The notes under the pieces are model-generated. The model did no database searches, was not told the origin of the DNA, and saw only the letters and a list, made by a program, of their open reading frames with translations. 64,000 nt of DNA, from the NCBI GenBank assembly GCA_963818775.1, contig CAWFUF010000033.1, forward strand, positions 66,028 through 130,027, read 5' to 3'. Source of the DNA: JAMXLO01 sp963818775. GTDB lineage: Bacteria; Pseudomonadota; Alphaproteobacteria; Acetobacterales; Acetobacteraceae. A program made the position numbers and the translations under genes. Position 1 is the stretch's first letter; each line of letters starts with the position of its first letter. Below, in pieces: positions 54,332 to 63,859 of the stretch.

Positions 54332-55672
54332 ATGGCAGAGACATCACTCTCGGCGGTCGAGCACGCGTTGGAAAACCAGCCTGTCGGCGGATTGCAGATC
54401 CGGGTGGCGGTGATCTGTGGCCTCATTCAGATGTGCGACGGCTATGACGTCGGTTCAATCGGCTGGTCTGTGCCATCGTTGACCCACGCGTGGCATGTCG
54501 CGCCGTCGGCATTCGCACTGGCCTTTCTGTGGTCGAACATCGGCGTCATGGCGGGTGCCCTGCTCGCCGGACCGATCGGCGACCGCGTCGGGCGCAAGCC
54601 GCTGCTGATGATGAGCGTAACCCTCTTCGGCATCGCCTCGCTGGCAAGCGCCGTCGCCCCCTCGCTTGAGTTCTTGGCGGGGACGCGCTTCTTCACCGGC
54701 GCCGGGATTGCCGGCGGATTTGCCGGAACGGTCGCGCTGACCGGCGATTACACTCCGCAGCGGCTGCGCGCGATGATGATCATGTTGACCTTTACCGGAG
54801 CTCCACTCGGCGGCTTTGTCGGCGGTCAGGTCATCGCCTTGCTGCTGAGCGAAGGGTTCGGCTGGCCGATCATCTTTGTCATCGGCGGCGCTTTCCCGCT
54901 GGTACTGCTGGCCATCACAGCGCTATGGCTCCCTGAGTCGCCTCGTTTTCTCGCCGCGCGGGCGAACCTGGCACCGCACCAGCGCGCGTTGCTGCAGCGG
55001 CTCGCCATCGCGCCCTCGCCGGGAGAGACACATGCGATCGATTTCGCAAGGGGCAATCCGCTCAGGCTGCTGTTCGGCGAGGGTTTCGCGCAGCAGACGA
55101 CGCTTCTGTGGATCATCTTCTTTTGCAGCCTCCTGGACCTTTTCCTGTTCGTCTTCTGGCTGCCGGAAGTTCTGCACCTGGTTGGCCTGACGCCGGCGCA
55201 GTCGGTGTTTGCGTCGAGCCTCTTTGGCCTCGGTGGCATCGTCGCCGTGCTCTATCTCGGTTGGGCGATCGATCGCCTCGGCGCGCGTCGATCGCTTGCG
55301 GTGCATTTTGCCGTGGGCATCGTGTTCATCGCGCTGATTGCGCTGGCGGCATTGCCCTACTTCGCATTGCTTGCCGTGATCTTCCTCTCCGGGGTGACGG
55401 TACTCGGCAGCCAGACCGGTTTGAACGCGGCATGCGGCAAGATCTATCCGGCACGCATGCGCACGCGCGGTTACGGGTTCGCGACCGGCGTCGGGCGATT
55501 GGGCGGCATCGCCGCTGCACCACTCGGCGGCTTCCTGCTGGCCCATGGATTGCCACCGACGTTTGTCTTTCTGTCCGCGTGCCTGTTCGCCGCGATCGCC
55601 GCCGTGGCGACCGCGCTTCTCGCGTTGCCTGGCAGGCAGCCGAGTGCCAGTCCGGCGATCGAGGCGGCGTAG
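54332..55672 (+). CDS. MFS transporter, aromatic acid:H+ symporter type
   Basis: 446 residues from ATG 54332. ICGLIQMCDGYDVGSIGWSV carries the D-x-x-D/G membrane motif of the AAHS/sugar-porter group, GPIGDRVGRKPLLMMSVTLF the A-loop motif, WLPESPRFLAARANL the mid-loop PESPRW-like motif and GLGGIVAVLYLGWAIDRLGA the second A-loop. Related carriers take up protocatechuate, 4-hydroxybenzoate and similar acids. It precedes an acyl-CoA synthetase gene by 94 bp, consistent with uptake and activation of an aromatic or organic acid. Confidence 0.9.
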   Translation: MAETSLSAVEHALENQPVGGLQIRVAVICGLIQMCDGYDVGSIGWSVPSLTHAWHVAPSAFALAFLWSNIGVMAGALLAGPIGDRVGRKPLLMMSVTLFGIASLASAVAPSLEFLAGTRFFTGAGIAGGFAGTVALTGDYTPQRLRAMMIMLTFTGAPLGGFVGGQVIALLLSEGFGWPIIFVIGGAFPLVLLAITALWLPESPRFLAARANLAPHQRALLQRLAIAPSPGETHAIDFARGNPLRLLFGEGFAQQTTLLWIIFFCSLLDLFLFVFWLPEVLHLVGLTPAQSVFASSLFGLGGIVAVLYLGWAIDRLGARRSLAVHFAVGIVFIALIALAALPYFALLAVIFLSGVTVLGSQTGLNAACGKIYPARMRTRGYGFATGVGRLGGIAAAPLGGFLLAHGLPPTFVFLSACLFAAIAAVATALLALPGRQPSASPAIEAA

Positions 55673-55766
55673 CGAGGGTTCGTACCTCCGCAGCGCCTCG
55701 GCGGTTCCGCCGCCATCGGGACGTTGGCTTTCCGTCGCCACATAGAAACAGAAGGGAGGGAAGGAC

Positions 55767-57218
55767 ATGACTGACAGCCATCCAACCCCTGCCGCGATGA
55801 CCACTGTTGCGCAGGCTGTCGCCTGTTCTTCCGCGACGATCGACGGCGTGTTCCGCCGCGCCTTTACGGTCTTCGCCGACCGCGTCGCCGTTGTCGCCGA
55901 AGACACGTCCATGACCTATGCGGAACTGCGGAATCGGGCGTGGCAGCTCGCCAATGCGCTGACTGCGCTTGGACTCGGGCGCGGTTCACGCATCGCGGTG
56001 CTGAGCGAGACGCGACCTGAATACGTCGAGACCTATGCCGCCTGCGCCGCACTCGGCGTCACCGTCGTGGCGCTCAACATCAGGCTGCATCCCGAGGAGC
56101 TGCTCCACTGTTTGGAAAAAGCCAAACCCAGCCTGCTGATCTCCTCCGGCTCGCTCACGCCGCTGGTCGTTTCTCTCGACCGCGTCCCCTACCTGAAGCA
56201 CTGGATCGCGCTCGATCCGATGGACGGGTGGCTCGACTACGGCGATCTGCTCGCCGCTGCCCGGGCGGACGAACCGCCGCGCGTGGCGGGACCCGAGGAT
56301 ATCCACAACGTGCTGTTCACGAGCGGCACCACGGGGCGACCGAAAGGCGCGACGATCAGCCAGCGAGCCGCCGCGATCCGTGGCTTACGCGTCGCGCACT
56401 GGTTCCGACTGACCGAGAATGATGGCTTTCTTTGTTGGCTGCCGCTGTTCCATTGCGGCGGGGATGAATCGCTGTATGCGACTCTGATCTCGGGAGGAGT
56501 TTTCGCAACGTTACGCAAGGCCGCTGTCGAGACGATGTTCAGCATGATCGAGCGTTATCGGCTGAGCTGGACCTTCTTGCTGCCCGGCATCATCACCGAG
56601 TTTCTCAACCATCCGCGCCGGCGCGACCACGATCTGTCGAGCCTGCGCTTCGCCGGCGGCTACGCCAATATGATGCCGGATATCATCGCGCAGCTGACCG
56701 CGGCCTGCGGGATCGAATTCGATGACGCTTTTGGCCAGACTGAGGCATCCTACCTTGTCGCACACGGTCTCTCCCGTCCGGGCGAGACGCCAAGTCTGCG
56801 GAAACAGCCAACGCCCCTGCTCGATATCCGCATCGTCGATGACGCGATGAATGACATGCCCGTGGGTGAGCCGGGCGAATGCATCGTGCGGGGGCCGGGT
56901 GTCATGAGCGGCTATCTGGACGACCCCAAGGCCAATGAGGAAGTTTTCGCCGGCGGATGGCTTCACACCGGCGATCTGCTCCGCCGCGAGCCGGATGGCA
57001 CGGTGACATATGTCGACCGCAAACGATATCTGATCAAGACCGGTGGGGAGAACGTCTATCCGGCCGAGGTCGAGCAGGTCATCGTGCGGCATGAAGCGGT
57101 GCAGGAGGTCTGTGTGGTGGGCGTCCCCGACAGCTTTTGGGGGGAGACGGTCAAAGCGGTGATCGTACTGCGCGAAGGCCAGACCGCCGCGCCGGCGGAA
57201 ATCGTCCGCTGGTGCCGC
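55767..57218 (+). pseudogene. Acyl-CoA synthetase (AMP-forming), 3'-truncated
   Basis: 484 codons of a normal ANL-family enzyme: TSMTYAELRNRAWQLANALT, P-loop VLFTSGTTGRPKGATISQRA, FDDAFGQTEASYLVAHGLSR, GWLHTGDLLRREPDGTVTYV and the A8 region KRYLIKTGGENVYPAEVEQV, VCVVGVPDSFWGETVKAVIV. After AEIVRWCR (57218) the family sequence stops; the last ~45 residues with the catalytic Lys are missing and the frame runs on into antisense cupin sequence to 57812. Activity is probably lost for the adenylation step that needs that Lys. Confidence 0.85.
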
Positions 57219-57455
57219 GTAGAGCGTCGGCACAGGACGGCCGAAGCTGGCCGACACTGTGGCTCGCATCATTGTCGTTGCTGCTCTGGGCAGCCCCAAG
57301 AAGCTCTGCCCGGCCTCGTAGGTCGTCACTGGTCCGTCGTTGACCTGACTGCGGATCGCCCCCTCAAGCACGGTCGCGTAGATGAATGTCCGCGAGGACG
57401 CTGCCGAACGGCAGCGTCGCGACAAGCAGCAAACAGAGGAGGCGTTTCGTGTTGC
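57200..57455 (-). pseudogene. Remnant of an exported cupin gene
   Basis: On the minus strand KRLLCLLLVATLPFGSVLAD is a signal peptide; after an internal deletion/frameshift the frame gives TFIYATVLEGAIRSQVNDGP then VTTYEAGQSF, a cupin strand pair. The C-terminus breaks down where it meets the truncated synthetase. It lies downstream of the SDR gene at 57483, with which it probably formed a small operon. Confidence 0.55.
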
Positions 57456-57482
57456 CCCATCCTTCGGTTGGCGGATGCGGGA

Positions 57483-58235
57483 TCAGGCTCGTGCCTGAGA
57501 GCGGCGAAACCATTCGTCGAAACCGATGCGGCCGAGGCGCGCTTTGCCCAAGGGCACCAGCGAGCGCTCCTCGACCCGGCCGCCCCAGTATCGGGCCTCG
57601 GGGTCACACACGACCTCACGTGGGTCGCCGAGCGCCTTCAGATATCGTGCGATGATTTCGTTGAACGGTGCTCGTTCCGGGCCGGCGATCTCGATGATGC
57701 CGTTTCGCGGCGCCGCGGCCGCAACTTCGGCGACGATGGCGGCAACGTCGTCCGCCGCGATGGGCTGGAACAGGCAAGGCGGAAGCCTGACTATGTTTCC
57801 ATCCGCACTTGAAGCAGCGATGCCGCCGAGGAATTCCAGGAACTGGGTCGCGCGGATGATCGTGTAGGGAATGAGGGAGGCCACGATCAGTTTCTCTTGG
57901 GCGACCTTGGCGCGGAAATAGCCGTTGTCCGTCCGGTCTATTGCGACGATGGATAGCGCGACATGGTGCCCGACACCTGCTGCAACCTCCGCCGCAAGAA
58001 GCTTGCGGCCGGAGGTCTCGAAGAATTCCATCACCGCCTCGTCCTCAAACGACGGCGAGTTGGCGAGGTCGATCACCACCTGCGTGCCGGCCATGACTTC
58101 TTTGAGCCCCTCGCCCGTAATGGTGTTCACACCGCTTTGAGGCGAGGCCGCGACGACCTCGTGGCCGCCCTGACGCAGAATGGCGACAGTCTTCGAGCCG
58201 ATCAGACCGGTGCCGCCGATGACGACGATCTTCAT
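57483..58235 (-). CDS. NmrA-like NAD(P)H-binding SDR protein
   Basis: 250 residues. KIVVIGGTGLIGSKTVAILR is the extended Rossmann motif, VVIDLANSPSFEDEAVMEFF and HVALSIVAIDRTDNGYFRAK follow, then PYTIIRATQFLEFLGGIAAS and the C-terminal IIEIAGPERAPFNEIIARYL. NmrA/YwnB-like proteins are atypical SDRs that bind NADP; substrate unknown. No canonical YxxxK pair, as in NmrA-like regulators. Confidence 0.88.
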   Translation of the reverse strand: MKIVVIGGTGLIGSKTVAILRQGGHEVVAASPQSGVNTITGEGLKEVMAGTQVVIDLANSPSFEDEAVMEFFETSGRKLLAAEVAAGVGHHVALSIVAIDRTDNGYFRAKVAQEKLIVASLIPYTIIRATQFLEFLGGIAASSADGNIVRLPPCLFQPIAADDVAAIVAEVAAAAPRNGIIEIAGPERAPFNEIIARYLKALGDPREVVCDPEARYWGGRVEERSLVPLGKARLGRIGFDEWFRRSQARA

Positions 58236-58644
58236 GATTTCACCTCCCTTGCCGATGACTGGAGAGCTTCGAGATTATGTTCTTCAAAGACGGCCAGCTC
58301 GACGCGCGCGACAAGACGGGCATCACCACGCAAAAAGGGTGCGCGAGGTTGTTGATGCCGCCCGAGGGCTCTCGCCCAACTTCAAATGCTTGGAATCTCG
58401 CCGCTATCGCCCGAATAGCCGTCGCGTTGCCCTTTGCCCCGTTACCGCGCAGCCTGCCGCACCAGCAAGTCAAATCGATGTTAGTTCAAGCTTGCGACCG
58501 CCAACGAGAGCAGTTGATCCGAGCGAATGCAGTCGACCCGCCGGCGCCTCTGCTTAGCGCCCACCCGTCGTCGTTACCTCTTGCGGGTCCGCATGAGGCC
58601 GAGCCGCAATGCTCCCGTCGGCGGTTCAGCCTGATGCCGACCCC
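58236..58644. other. Gap with no intact gene
   Basis: About 400 bp between the SDR start and the MOSC remnant. Open frames on the + strand are Arg/Pro-rich and without family pattern; no promoter motif is clear. Confidence 0.4.
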
Positions 58645-58790
58645 TTAGAAGGTGTCACATGGGTGGCTGACTTCTACGACGGCACCGCCAACCCTGAAGC
58701 GATCGCCGATGCAGACCTCGGTATCGGCGAGGCCCTCCACTTCAAGACGGCACCGCAATGCCCACCACCACGATCGCTTGGCGGGGCGGT
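58645..58790 (-). pseudogene. MOSC-domain gene fragment
   Basis: The minus strand reads LEVEGLADTEVCIGDRFRVG followed by GAVVEVSHPCDTF and a stop, matching the MOSC pattern ENxTVEGLxDDEVCIGDRYRIG..FEVTQPR.TC (YiiM-like). Both the N-terminus and everything after the break are missing or out of frame (GVGIRLNRRRE beyond the stop). A remnant only. Confidence 0.55.
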
Positions 58791-58816
58791 CAACCTGGGC
58801 CATGATCCGACCGTAA

Positions 58817-59188
58817 ATGGCCGACGAGAAGTCGATCTGGACGGGACTGAAACGCGGGCTCGCTCGCCGCTGTCCCAATTGCGGCAAGGGGCAACTGCTC
58901 AGAGGATATTTGACCATCCTCTCGCCCTGCGAAGTCTGCGGCAACGACAACTCGGCCTATCCGTCCGATGACTTCCCACCATATCTGACCGTCTTTGTTG
59001 CCGGGCACGTCATGGTCGCGCTCTTCATATGGACAGACAATGTCTATGAACCGCCGCTCTGGGTAGAATTCGTGATCTGGGTGCCGGTGACGGTCCTCAT
59101 GTGTCTCGCGTTGCTGCCGTTTATGAAGGGTGTGGCGGTCGGGCTGTGCTGGGCCATGAATATCGTCCGCCAGGAGTTGGCGACGTGA
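58817..59188 (+). CDS. DUF983 family membrane protein
   Basis: 123 residues from ATG 58817. TGLKRGLARRCPNCGKGQLL and LSPCEVCGNDNS give the two CxxC pairs of the DUF983 zinc ribbon; two membrane helices follow (LTVFVAGHVMVALFIW and VEFVIWVPVTVLMCLALLPF). Function unknown although the family is widespread in alphaproteobacteria and often lies near cytochrome oxidase genes. The next gene overlaps its stop (GTGA). Confidence 0.88.
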   Translation: MADEKSIWTGLKRGLARRCPNCGKGQLLRGYLTILSPCEVCGNDNSAYPSDDFPPYLTVFVAGHVMVALFIWTDNVYEPPLWVEFVIWVPVTVLMCLALLPFMKGVAVGLCWAMNIVRQELAT

Positions 59189-59607
59189 CCTCCAGCGAAA
59201 CCGACCTGCTGGCCCTCGAGTACCAGGAGATCAACGCCCATCTGCGGACAAACACGACTGCGTTCGTCAACTGGTTCAGCTTTTTTCTGACATTCAGCCT
59301 CGTCGCGGCCATCGCCTTCCTCGTCACCGGCGAGCACCGACAAGGGTTACGGGGGCTCGCGCTGCAATATGGTGTGCCAATCGCCTGCCTGATGCTGCAC
59401 GCTATAGCCCTCGCCGGCATCTTGATCTTCCGGCACTACGTCACCGCCGCACATCGCAAGCTTGACGAGATCGTCAAACTTCTTGGCGACACCGGCGGCT
59501 CGCCGGTCCCGGTGCGGTTCACTCTATGGATGACCCACCTGATGGCGGCAGGGTTTGTCGTGTCGTACTTCGCATGGTTCTCGTTGCTCTTGCTTCCACA
59601 AGACTGA
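59185..59607 (+). CDS. Hypothetical membrane protein
   Basis: 140 residues from GTG 59185, overlapping the DUF983 stop. Membrane segments at ~30-48 (WFSFFLTFSLVAAIAFLVTG), 62-83 (YGVPIACLMLHAIALAGILI) and ~115-138 (LMAAGFVVSYFAWFSLLLL), with a helical, charged N-terminus. No domain recognised. Coupled to the DUF983 gene. Confidence 0.6.
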   Translation: MTSSETDLLALEYQEINAHLRTNTTAFVNWFSFFLTFSLVAAIAFLVTGEHRQGLRGLALQYGVPIACLMLHAIALAGILIFRHYVTAAHRKLDEIVKLLGDTGGSPVPVRFTLWMTHLMAAGFVVSYFAWFSLLLLPQD

Positions 59608-59637
59608 TGGCCATCGGCCCACGCCGTCGCCTCCAGC

Positions 59638-60550
59638 TCAACTGGCGCGGGGAACAAAGCCAGGCACGCCTGTCTTCACCACCGTGTTGAACCGGAGGTC
59701 CGTCTTGATGCCCTCCCGCATCTCCCGCATGGCGTCTTCAGGCAAGGCCGATACCTCAAAGTTCTCTTGGATACGGTGAGGTGTGGTCGACGTCGTCAGG
59801 CAAGCGGTGCCGCGTTGTACAGCCCAGGCCAGCGCAACTTGAGCTGGCGTTTTGTGGACGCGCTGCGCGATGGCCGTGATCACGGATCGTCCAACACTTT
59901 CGGATTCAAGTTGTGACCCAACGCTGCAAACGCCAGCAGTACAATCCCGTGCTCTCGACAGAAATCGAGCAGGTCCCATTCAGGAAGGTACGGATGGGAT
60001 TCGACCTGCACCACGGCTGGCTTGATACGCGCACCCGCGACGATCTCTCGCCGCTTCTCCAACGTAACATCTGATAAGCCGATCGCCTTGCACTGACCGT
60101 CGTCAACGAGACGCTCGAGCGCCCGCCACGTCTCGACCAACGTCACCCCGGAATCATAGATGACCTGACCGCGCTCGTCCCTTGGGTCCTCCTCGTCGCC
60201 AGGTCGAAAGGCAAAAGGAGTATGGATGAGATAGCAATCGACATAGTCGACTTGCAGTCGTCCGTGGCCGGTGTCAAAGGCGGGCTTGACCCGCTCAGGA
60301 CGATGATTGGTGTTCCATAGCTCCGTGGTAACGAAGACCTCCTCCCGCCGAACCGTCCCCGCCATGAATGCTGCCTGCATCGCATCACCCACCGCCTCTT
60401 CATTGCGATACAGTTCCGAACAATCGAGATGTCGAAAACCAACTTCCAATGCTGTCTTCGTCGCTTGTTTGGTCGCGACAGGATCCGGGATCAACGTGCC
60501 AAACCCGAGGGCGGGGATCGCGCCGGATCCGTGGGTGAGAGGGATCCTCG
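59638..60550 (-). pseudogene. Aldo/keto reductase, frameshifted
   Basis: The joined product starts near IPLTHGSGAIPALGFGTLIP and has the AKR motifs: FRHLDCSELYRNEEAVGDAM (catalytic Asp/Tyr), VTTELWNTNHRPERV (Lys replaced by Glu in this stretch), VDYVDCYLIHTPFAFRPGDE (His), KAIGLSDVT and VVQVESHPYLPEWDLLDFCR. A frameshift at ~59885 separates it from the C-terminus VITAIAQRVHKTPAQVALAW then PHRIQENFEVSALPEDAMRE. No ATG start is found in the matching frame (the first candidate is TTG 60494). Probably inactive. Confidence 0.7.
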
Positions 60551-60689
60551 TATATGCGACGGGGCTCGTTCGCGGATGCTCGCCGGACTACGCACTGTCC
60601 TCGACGGGCGCCCGAGGTATCCTTCCACTCGAGACGAGTGTTAGCCTTTCGACGTCGTCCGCTTCATTCCTTGCAACGGGTGCCCGATA

Positions 60690-62243
60690 ATGACCGAGCA
60701 AAGCAACGAGCCAGGTTCGAGCAACGCGCAACCGACAGCGAATGGCGATGCCTCGGCCGCGCACGACGCAAAATCCGCGCAGACACCGCCGGAGTCCAGT
60801 CCGGTGCCGCAGCAGGCCCGAACAACTACGCGGAAGCGAAAGCTACTGGCCGGTGCGCTCGGTGTTGCTGTCGTGGCGGTTCTTCTCGTCTTCGGCATCC
60901 CGTGGATCAAGGAGATGCTCAGCACCGTCTCCACGGACGACGCGTATGTGAATGGGCATGTGACGTTTGTCGCGCCCCGCGTGGCAGGCCAGATTTCGCG
61001 CGTTCTGGTGGATGACAACAACCGGGTGCGCAAGGGAGATCTCCTCGCGGGGTTGGACAAGGAGCCCTTCCAGGTAGCGGTCTCCGAGAAGCAGGCAGCG
61101 GTCGATACCGCGAAGGCAGACCTGCAGGCAGCCATCGCGGCAGCGCGCGCGATCGAAGCGGAGGCAATGGGCCGACGCTGGGACCTCCAACACGCAGTGG
61201 AGAACGTCGATAATCAGGTCGCGCTGCTGCACGCACGGGTCGCCACTATCAACAAGAGCAAGGCCGCACTAACGCTGGCGCAGGTCGAATTCGATAGGGC
61301 GAAGCAGCTCGTCGCCAGAGACGATGTGTCGCGTGAGGTGTACGACCGACGGCAAGCGGCGCTGACGACGGCTGGCGCGGAACTCACCCAGACCCTGGCT
61401 GAAGTCTACCAGATCCGCGTCTCGCTCGGGCTGCCGGCGCAACCTGATGGGGGCGGCGATCTCGGCCAGGTGCCACCCGATCTCGACGAGACCTTTTCGT
61501 CCGTCCTCCAGGCGCAGGCGGCGCTCATTCAGAGTGCCGCGCAACTCGGCGTCGTGCACTCGTTCGACCAGGGTCCGAAAGCGATGCTCGACCAGTTCTA
61601 TAAACTGGGCGACGTCAATACCACGTTCGCTCGCTATGCAGCCAATGCCCCGGCCGTGAAGCAGGCCGAGGCGAAACTCGAAGCCGCCAGCCGCGATCTC
61701 GCGCAGGCCGAACTGGATCTTCGTTACACCGACATCATCGCGGATATCGACGGCGTCGTCACGCGGCGCAACGTCAATCCGGGCAACTACGTCCAGGTCG
61801 GCCAGAACCTGATGGCGGTTCGCTCGCTCAACGAAATCTGGGTCGACGCCAACTTCAAGGAAACGCAGTTGCGCGACCTGCGCATCGGGCAGCCGGTCGA
61901 TCTGGACATTGACATGTACGGCGGCAAGCACGTCTTCAAGGGCCGTATCTCCGGCTTCACCGAGGGGACCGGATCGACGCTGGCATTGCTGCCGCCCGAG
62001 AACGCCACGGGCAATTTCATCAAGGTGGTCCAGCGATTGCCGGTCCGGATCGATCTCGTCGATTACCACCCCGATCAGACACCGCTGTTCATCGGTACCT
62101 CGGTGGTGCCCTACGTCTATATCAACAAGCCGCCAACCGGGCCCGATGCCGGGAAGTTTCTCCAGACCTATGTGCCCCAGACCAACATCGCGCCGTTTCC
62201 GAGCCCTGGTCCGACCGCGAACGCGTCGGGCACCAGGCAATGA
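60690..62243 (+). CDS. emrA: EmrA-type membrane fusion protein (HlyD family)
   Basis: 517 residues. A single membrane anchor (LLAGALGVAVVAVLLVFGIP) follows a ~50-residue cytoplasmic tail; then VSTDDAYVNGHVTFVAPRVA (biotinyl-lipoyl-like half), a long coiled coil (~110-250), the second half YTDIIADIDGVVTRRNVNPG and the beta-barrel IWVDANFKETQLRDLRIGQP. It bridges the inner-membrane pump and the outer-membrane channel. It overlaps the emrB start by 4 bp (ATGA). The length is greater than typical EmrA (~390) because of the longer coiled coil. Confidence 0.92.
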   Translation: MTEQSNEPGSSNAQPTANGDASAAHDAKSAQTPPESSPVPQQARTTTRKRKLLAGALGVAVVAVLLVFGIPWIKEMLSTVSTDDAYVNGHVTFVAPRVAGQISRVLVDDNNRVRKGDLLAGLDKEPFQVAVSEKQAAVDTAKADLQAAIAAARAIEAEAMGRRWDLQHAVENVDNQVALLHARVATINKSKAALTLAQVEFDRAKQLVARDDVSREVYDRRQAALTTAGAELTQTLAEVYQIRVSLGLPAQPDGGGDLGQVPPDLDETFSSVLQAQAALIQSAAQLGVVHSFDQGPKAMLDQFYKLGDVNTTFARYAANAPAVKQAEAKLEAASRDLAQAELDLRYTDIIADIDGVVTRRNVNPGNYVQVGQNLMAVRSLNEIWVDANFKETQLRDLRIGQPVDLDIDMYGGKHVFKGRISGFTEGTGSTLALLPPENATGNFIKVVQRLPVRIDLVDYHPDQTPLFIGTSVVPYVYINKPPTGPDAGKFLQTYVPQTNIAPFPSPGPTANASGTRQ

Positions 62244-63859
62244 GCGGTACGGCACTGTCGTCGACACCCCTGGATTCTCGTCCCCGCCCGGCGGCTAACC
62301 CTTGGGTCGTCGCCGCTGTTGTCGTGGTGCCGACCTTCATGGAGGTGCTCGACACAACGATTGCGGTCGTGGCGCTGCGCTATATCGCAGGCGGGCTTTC
62401 GGCCACGGTCGATGACGGCGAATGGGTCATCACCAGCTACCTCGCCGCCAACGCGATCATCCTCCCCATCACCGGCTGGCTGATCGCGCATGTCGGGCGC
62501 CGCAACTATTTCCTGCTTTCTATCGCCGTTTTCACCCTCGCGTCAGGACTGTGTGGCATGGCCACGAGTCTCGGCCAACTGATCCTGTTCCGCGTGCTTC
62601 AGGGTCTTGCCGGCGGTGGTCTTCAGCCGTCGAGCCAGGGCGTGCTGCTGGACGCTTTCCCGGTTGAGCGGCAGGGCATGGCCATGACGCTGTTCGGCCT
62701 GGCCGCGCTGATCGCGCCCGTCGTCGGTCCGACGCTCGGCGGCTGGATAACCGACAGCTACTCCTGGCGGTGGGTGTTCTGGATCAACGTCCCGGTCGGC
62801 CTCCTGGCGCTGGGGGCGTGTGCCCTCACACTCCGGGATCCCGATTACCTGACATCACAGCGCATGGAGTTGCGGAAGCAGCCGTTCAGCTTTGACGGCG
62901 TCGGCCTGTCGCTGCTGGTCATCACTATCGTCTGTTGGGAGGTGGCGCTCAGCAAGGGCCAGGAATGGGACTGGCTGGGCGACCCGTTCTGGCGTGTGCA
63001 GACGTTGGCGATCCTGTTCGTCGTGGGCCTGGCCGCGCTGATCTTCTGGGAACTGCGCCATCCCAACCCGGTGGTTAGCTTCCGGCCGTTGCGAGAGCGG
63101 AACTTCGCCGCCTGCTGCATCATCATCTTTTGCGCCTTCGCGGTGCTGTATGCTGCCAGCACCTCGTTGCCCGCCTTGCTCCAGTCGCTGTTCGGCTACG
63201 ATGCATTGAGCGCTGGCCTCGTCATGTCGCCGGCGGGCTTTTTTGCCCTCGTTACCATGCCGTTTGTGGGGCGCGCGCTAGGACGTGGCACCGACGCGAG
63301 GTGGATTCTTGCCGCAGGTCTGTTGACCATGGCCGCCGGGAATTACTGGATGTCACAGATGAACCTGGACATCAGTCCGGGGCAGGCGGTTTGGCCGCGG
63401 GTGGTGCTGATCATCGGACTTGCGATGTGCTTCGCCCCGGCGAACGTGGCCGCCTACCTCTATACGCCGCTGGCACTGCGCGGGGCGGCGGTCGGCCTGT
63501 TGAGCCTCCTGCGCAACGAGGGCGGCAGCGTAGGGACCTCGATGGCGCAGACGATACAGGAACGCCGCGACCAGTTCCACAGCCTCCGTCTCGGGGAATG
63601 GCTCGATCCTTTCAATCCGGCTGTACATTCCTTCCTGGATCAGGCTTCCGCACCGTTCCTGCAGCAGACCGGCGATCCGGTCGCAGCGCAGCAACTAGCC
63701 TTGCAGACGCTCGCAAACCTGCGCGAGCAACAGGCATCGGCACTTGCCTACTTCGATGTGTTCTGGGTGCTGGCCGTTGTCATGGTCGCGCTTGTGTTCG
63801 TTGTGCTGCTGATGAAACGCTCCGTCGCAGAGAAAGGCGCTCGGATCGGGAGCGAGTAG
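62240..63859 (+). CDS. emrB: EmrB-type multidrug efflux MFS transporter (DHA2 family)
   Basis: 539 residues, fourteen predicted helices. Motif D1 PTFMEVLDTTIAVVALRYIA, A-motif-like ITGWLIAHVGRRNYFLLSIA, C motif GLAALIAPVVGPTLGGWITD and SWRWVFWINVPVGLLALGAC identify the DHA2 family; LRNEGGSVGTSMAQTIQERR is the C-terminal half signature. It exports drugs or other hydrophobic compounds with the EmrA partner encoded immediately upstream. The remaining 140 bp of the window hold no recognised feature. Confidence 0.94.
   Translation: MSGTALSSTPLDSRPRPAANPWVVAAVVVVPTFMEVLDTTIAVVALRYIAGGLSATVDDGEWVITSYLAANAIILPITGWLIAHVGRRNYFLLSIAVFTLASGLCGMATSLGQLILFRVLQGLAGGGLQPSSQGVLLDAFPVERQGMAMTLFGLAALIAPVVGPTLGGWITDSYSWRWVFWINVPVGLLALGACALTLRDPDYLTSQRMELRKQPFSFDGVGLSLLVITIVCWEVALSKGQEWDWLGDPFWRVQTLAILFVVGLAALIFWELRHPNPVVSFRPLRERNFAACCIIIFCAFAVLYAASTSLPALLQSLFGYDALSAGLVMSPAGFFALVTMPFVGRALGRGTDARWILAAGLLTMAAGNYWMSQMNLDISPGQAVWPRVVLIIGLAMCFAPANVAAYLYTPLALRGAAVGLLSLLRNEGGSVGTSMAQTIQERRDQFHSLRLGEWLDPFNPAVHSFLDQASAPFLQQTGDPVAAQQLALQTLANLREQQASALAYFDVFWVLAVVMVALVFVVLLMKRSVAEKGARIGSE

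Noticed and set aside
57219..57812. The final ~200 codons of the open frame that begins with the acyl-CoA synthetase
   Set aside because: They read through the antisense of a cupin remnant and the NmrA-like gene; not part of the enzyme.
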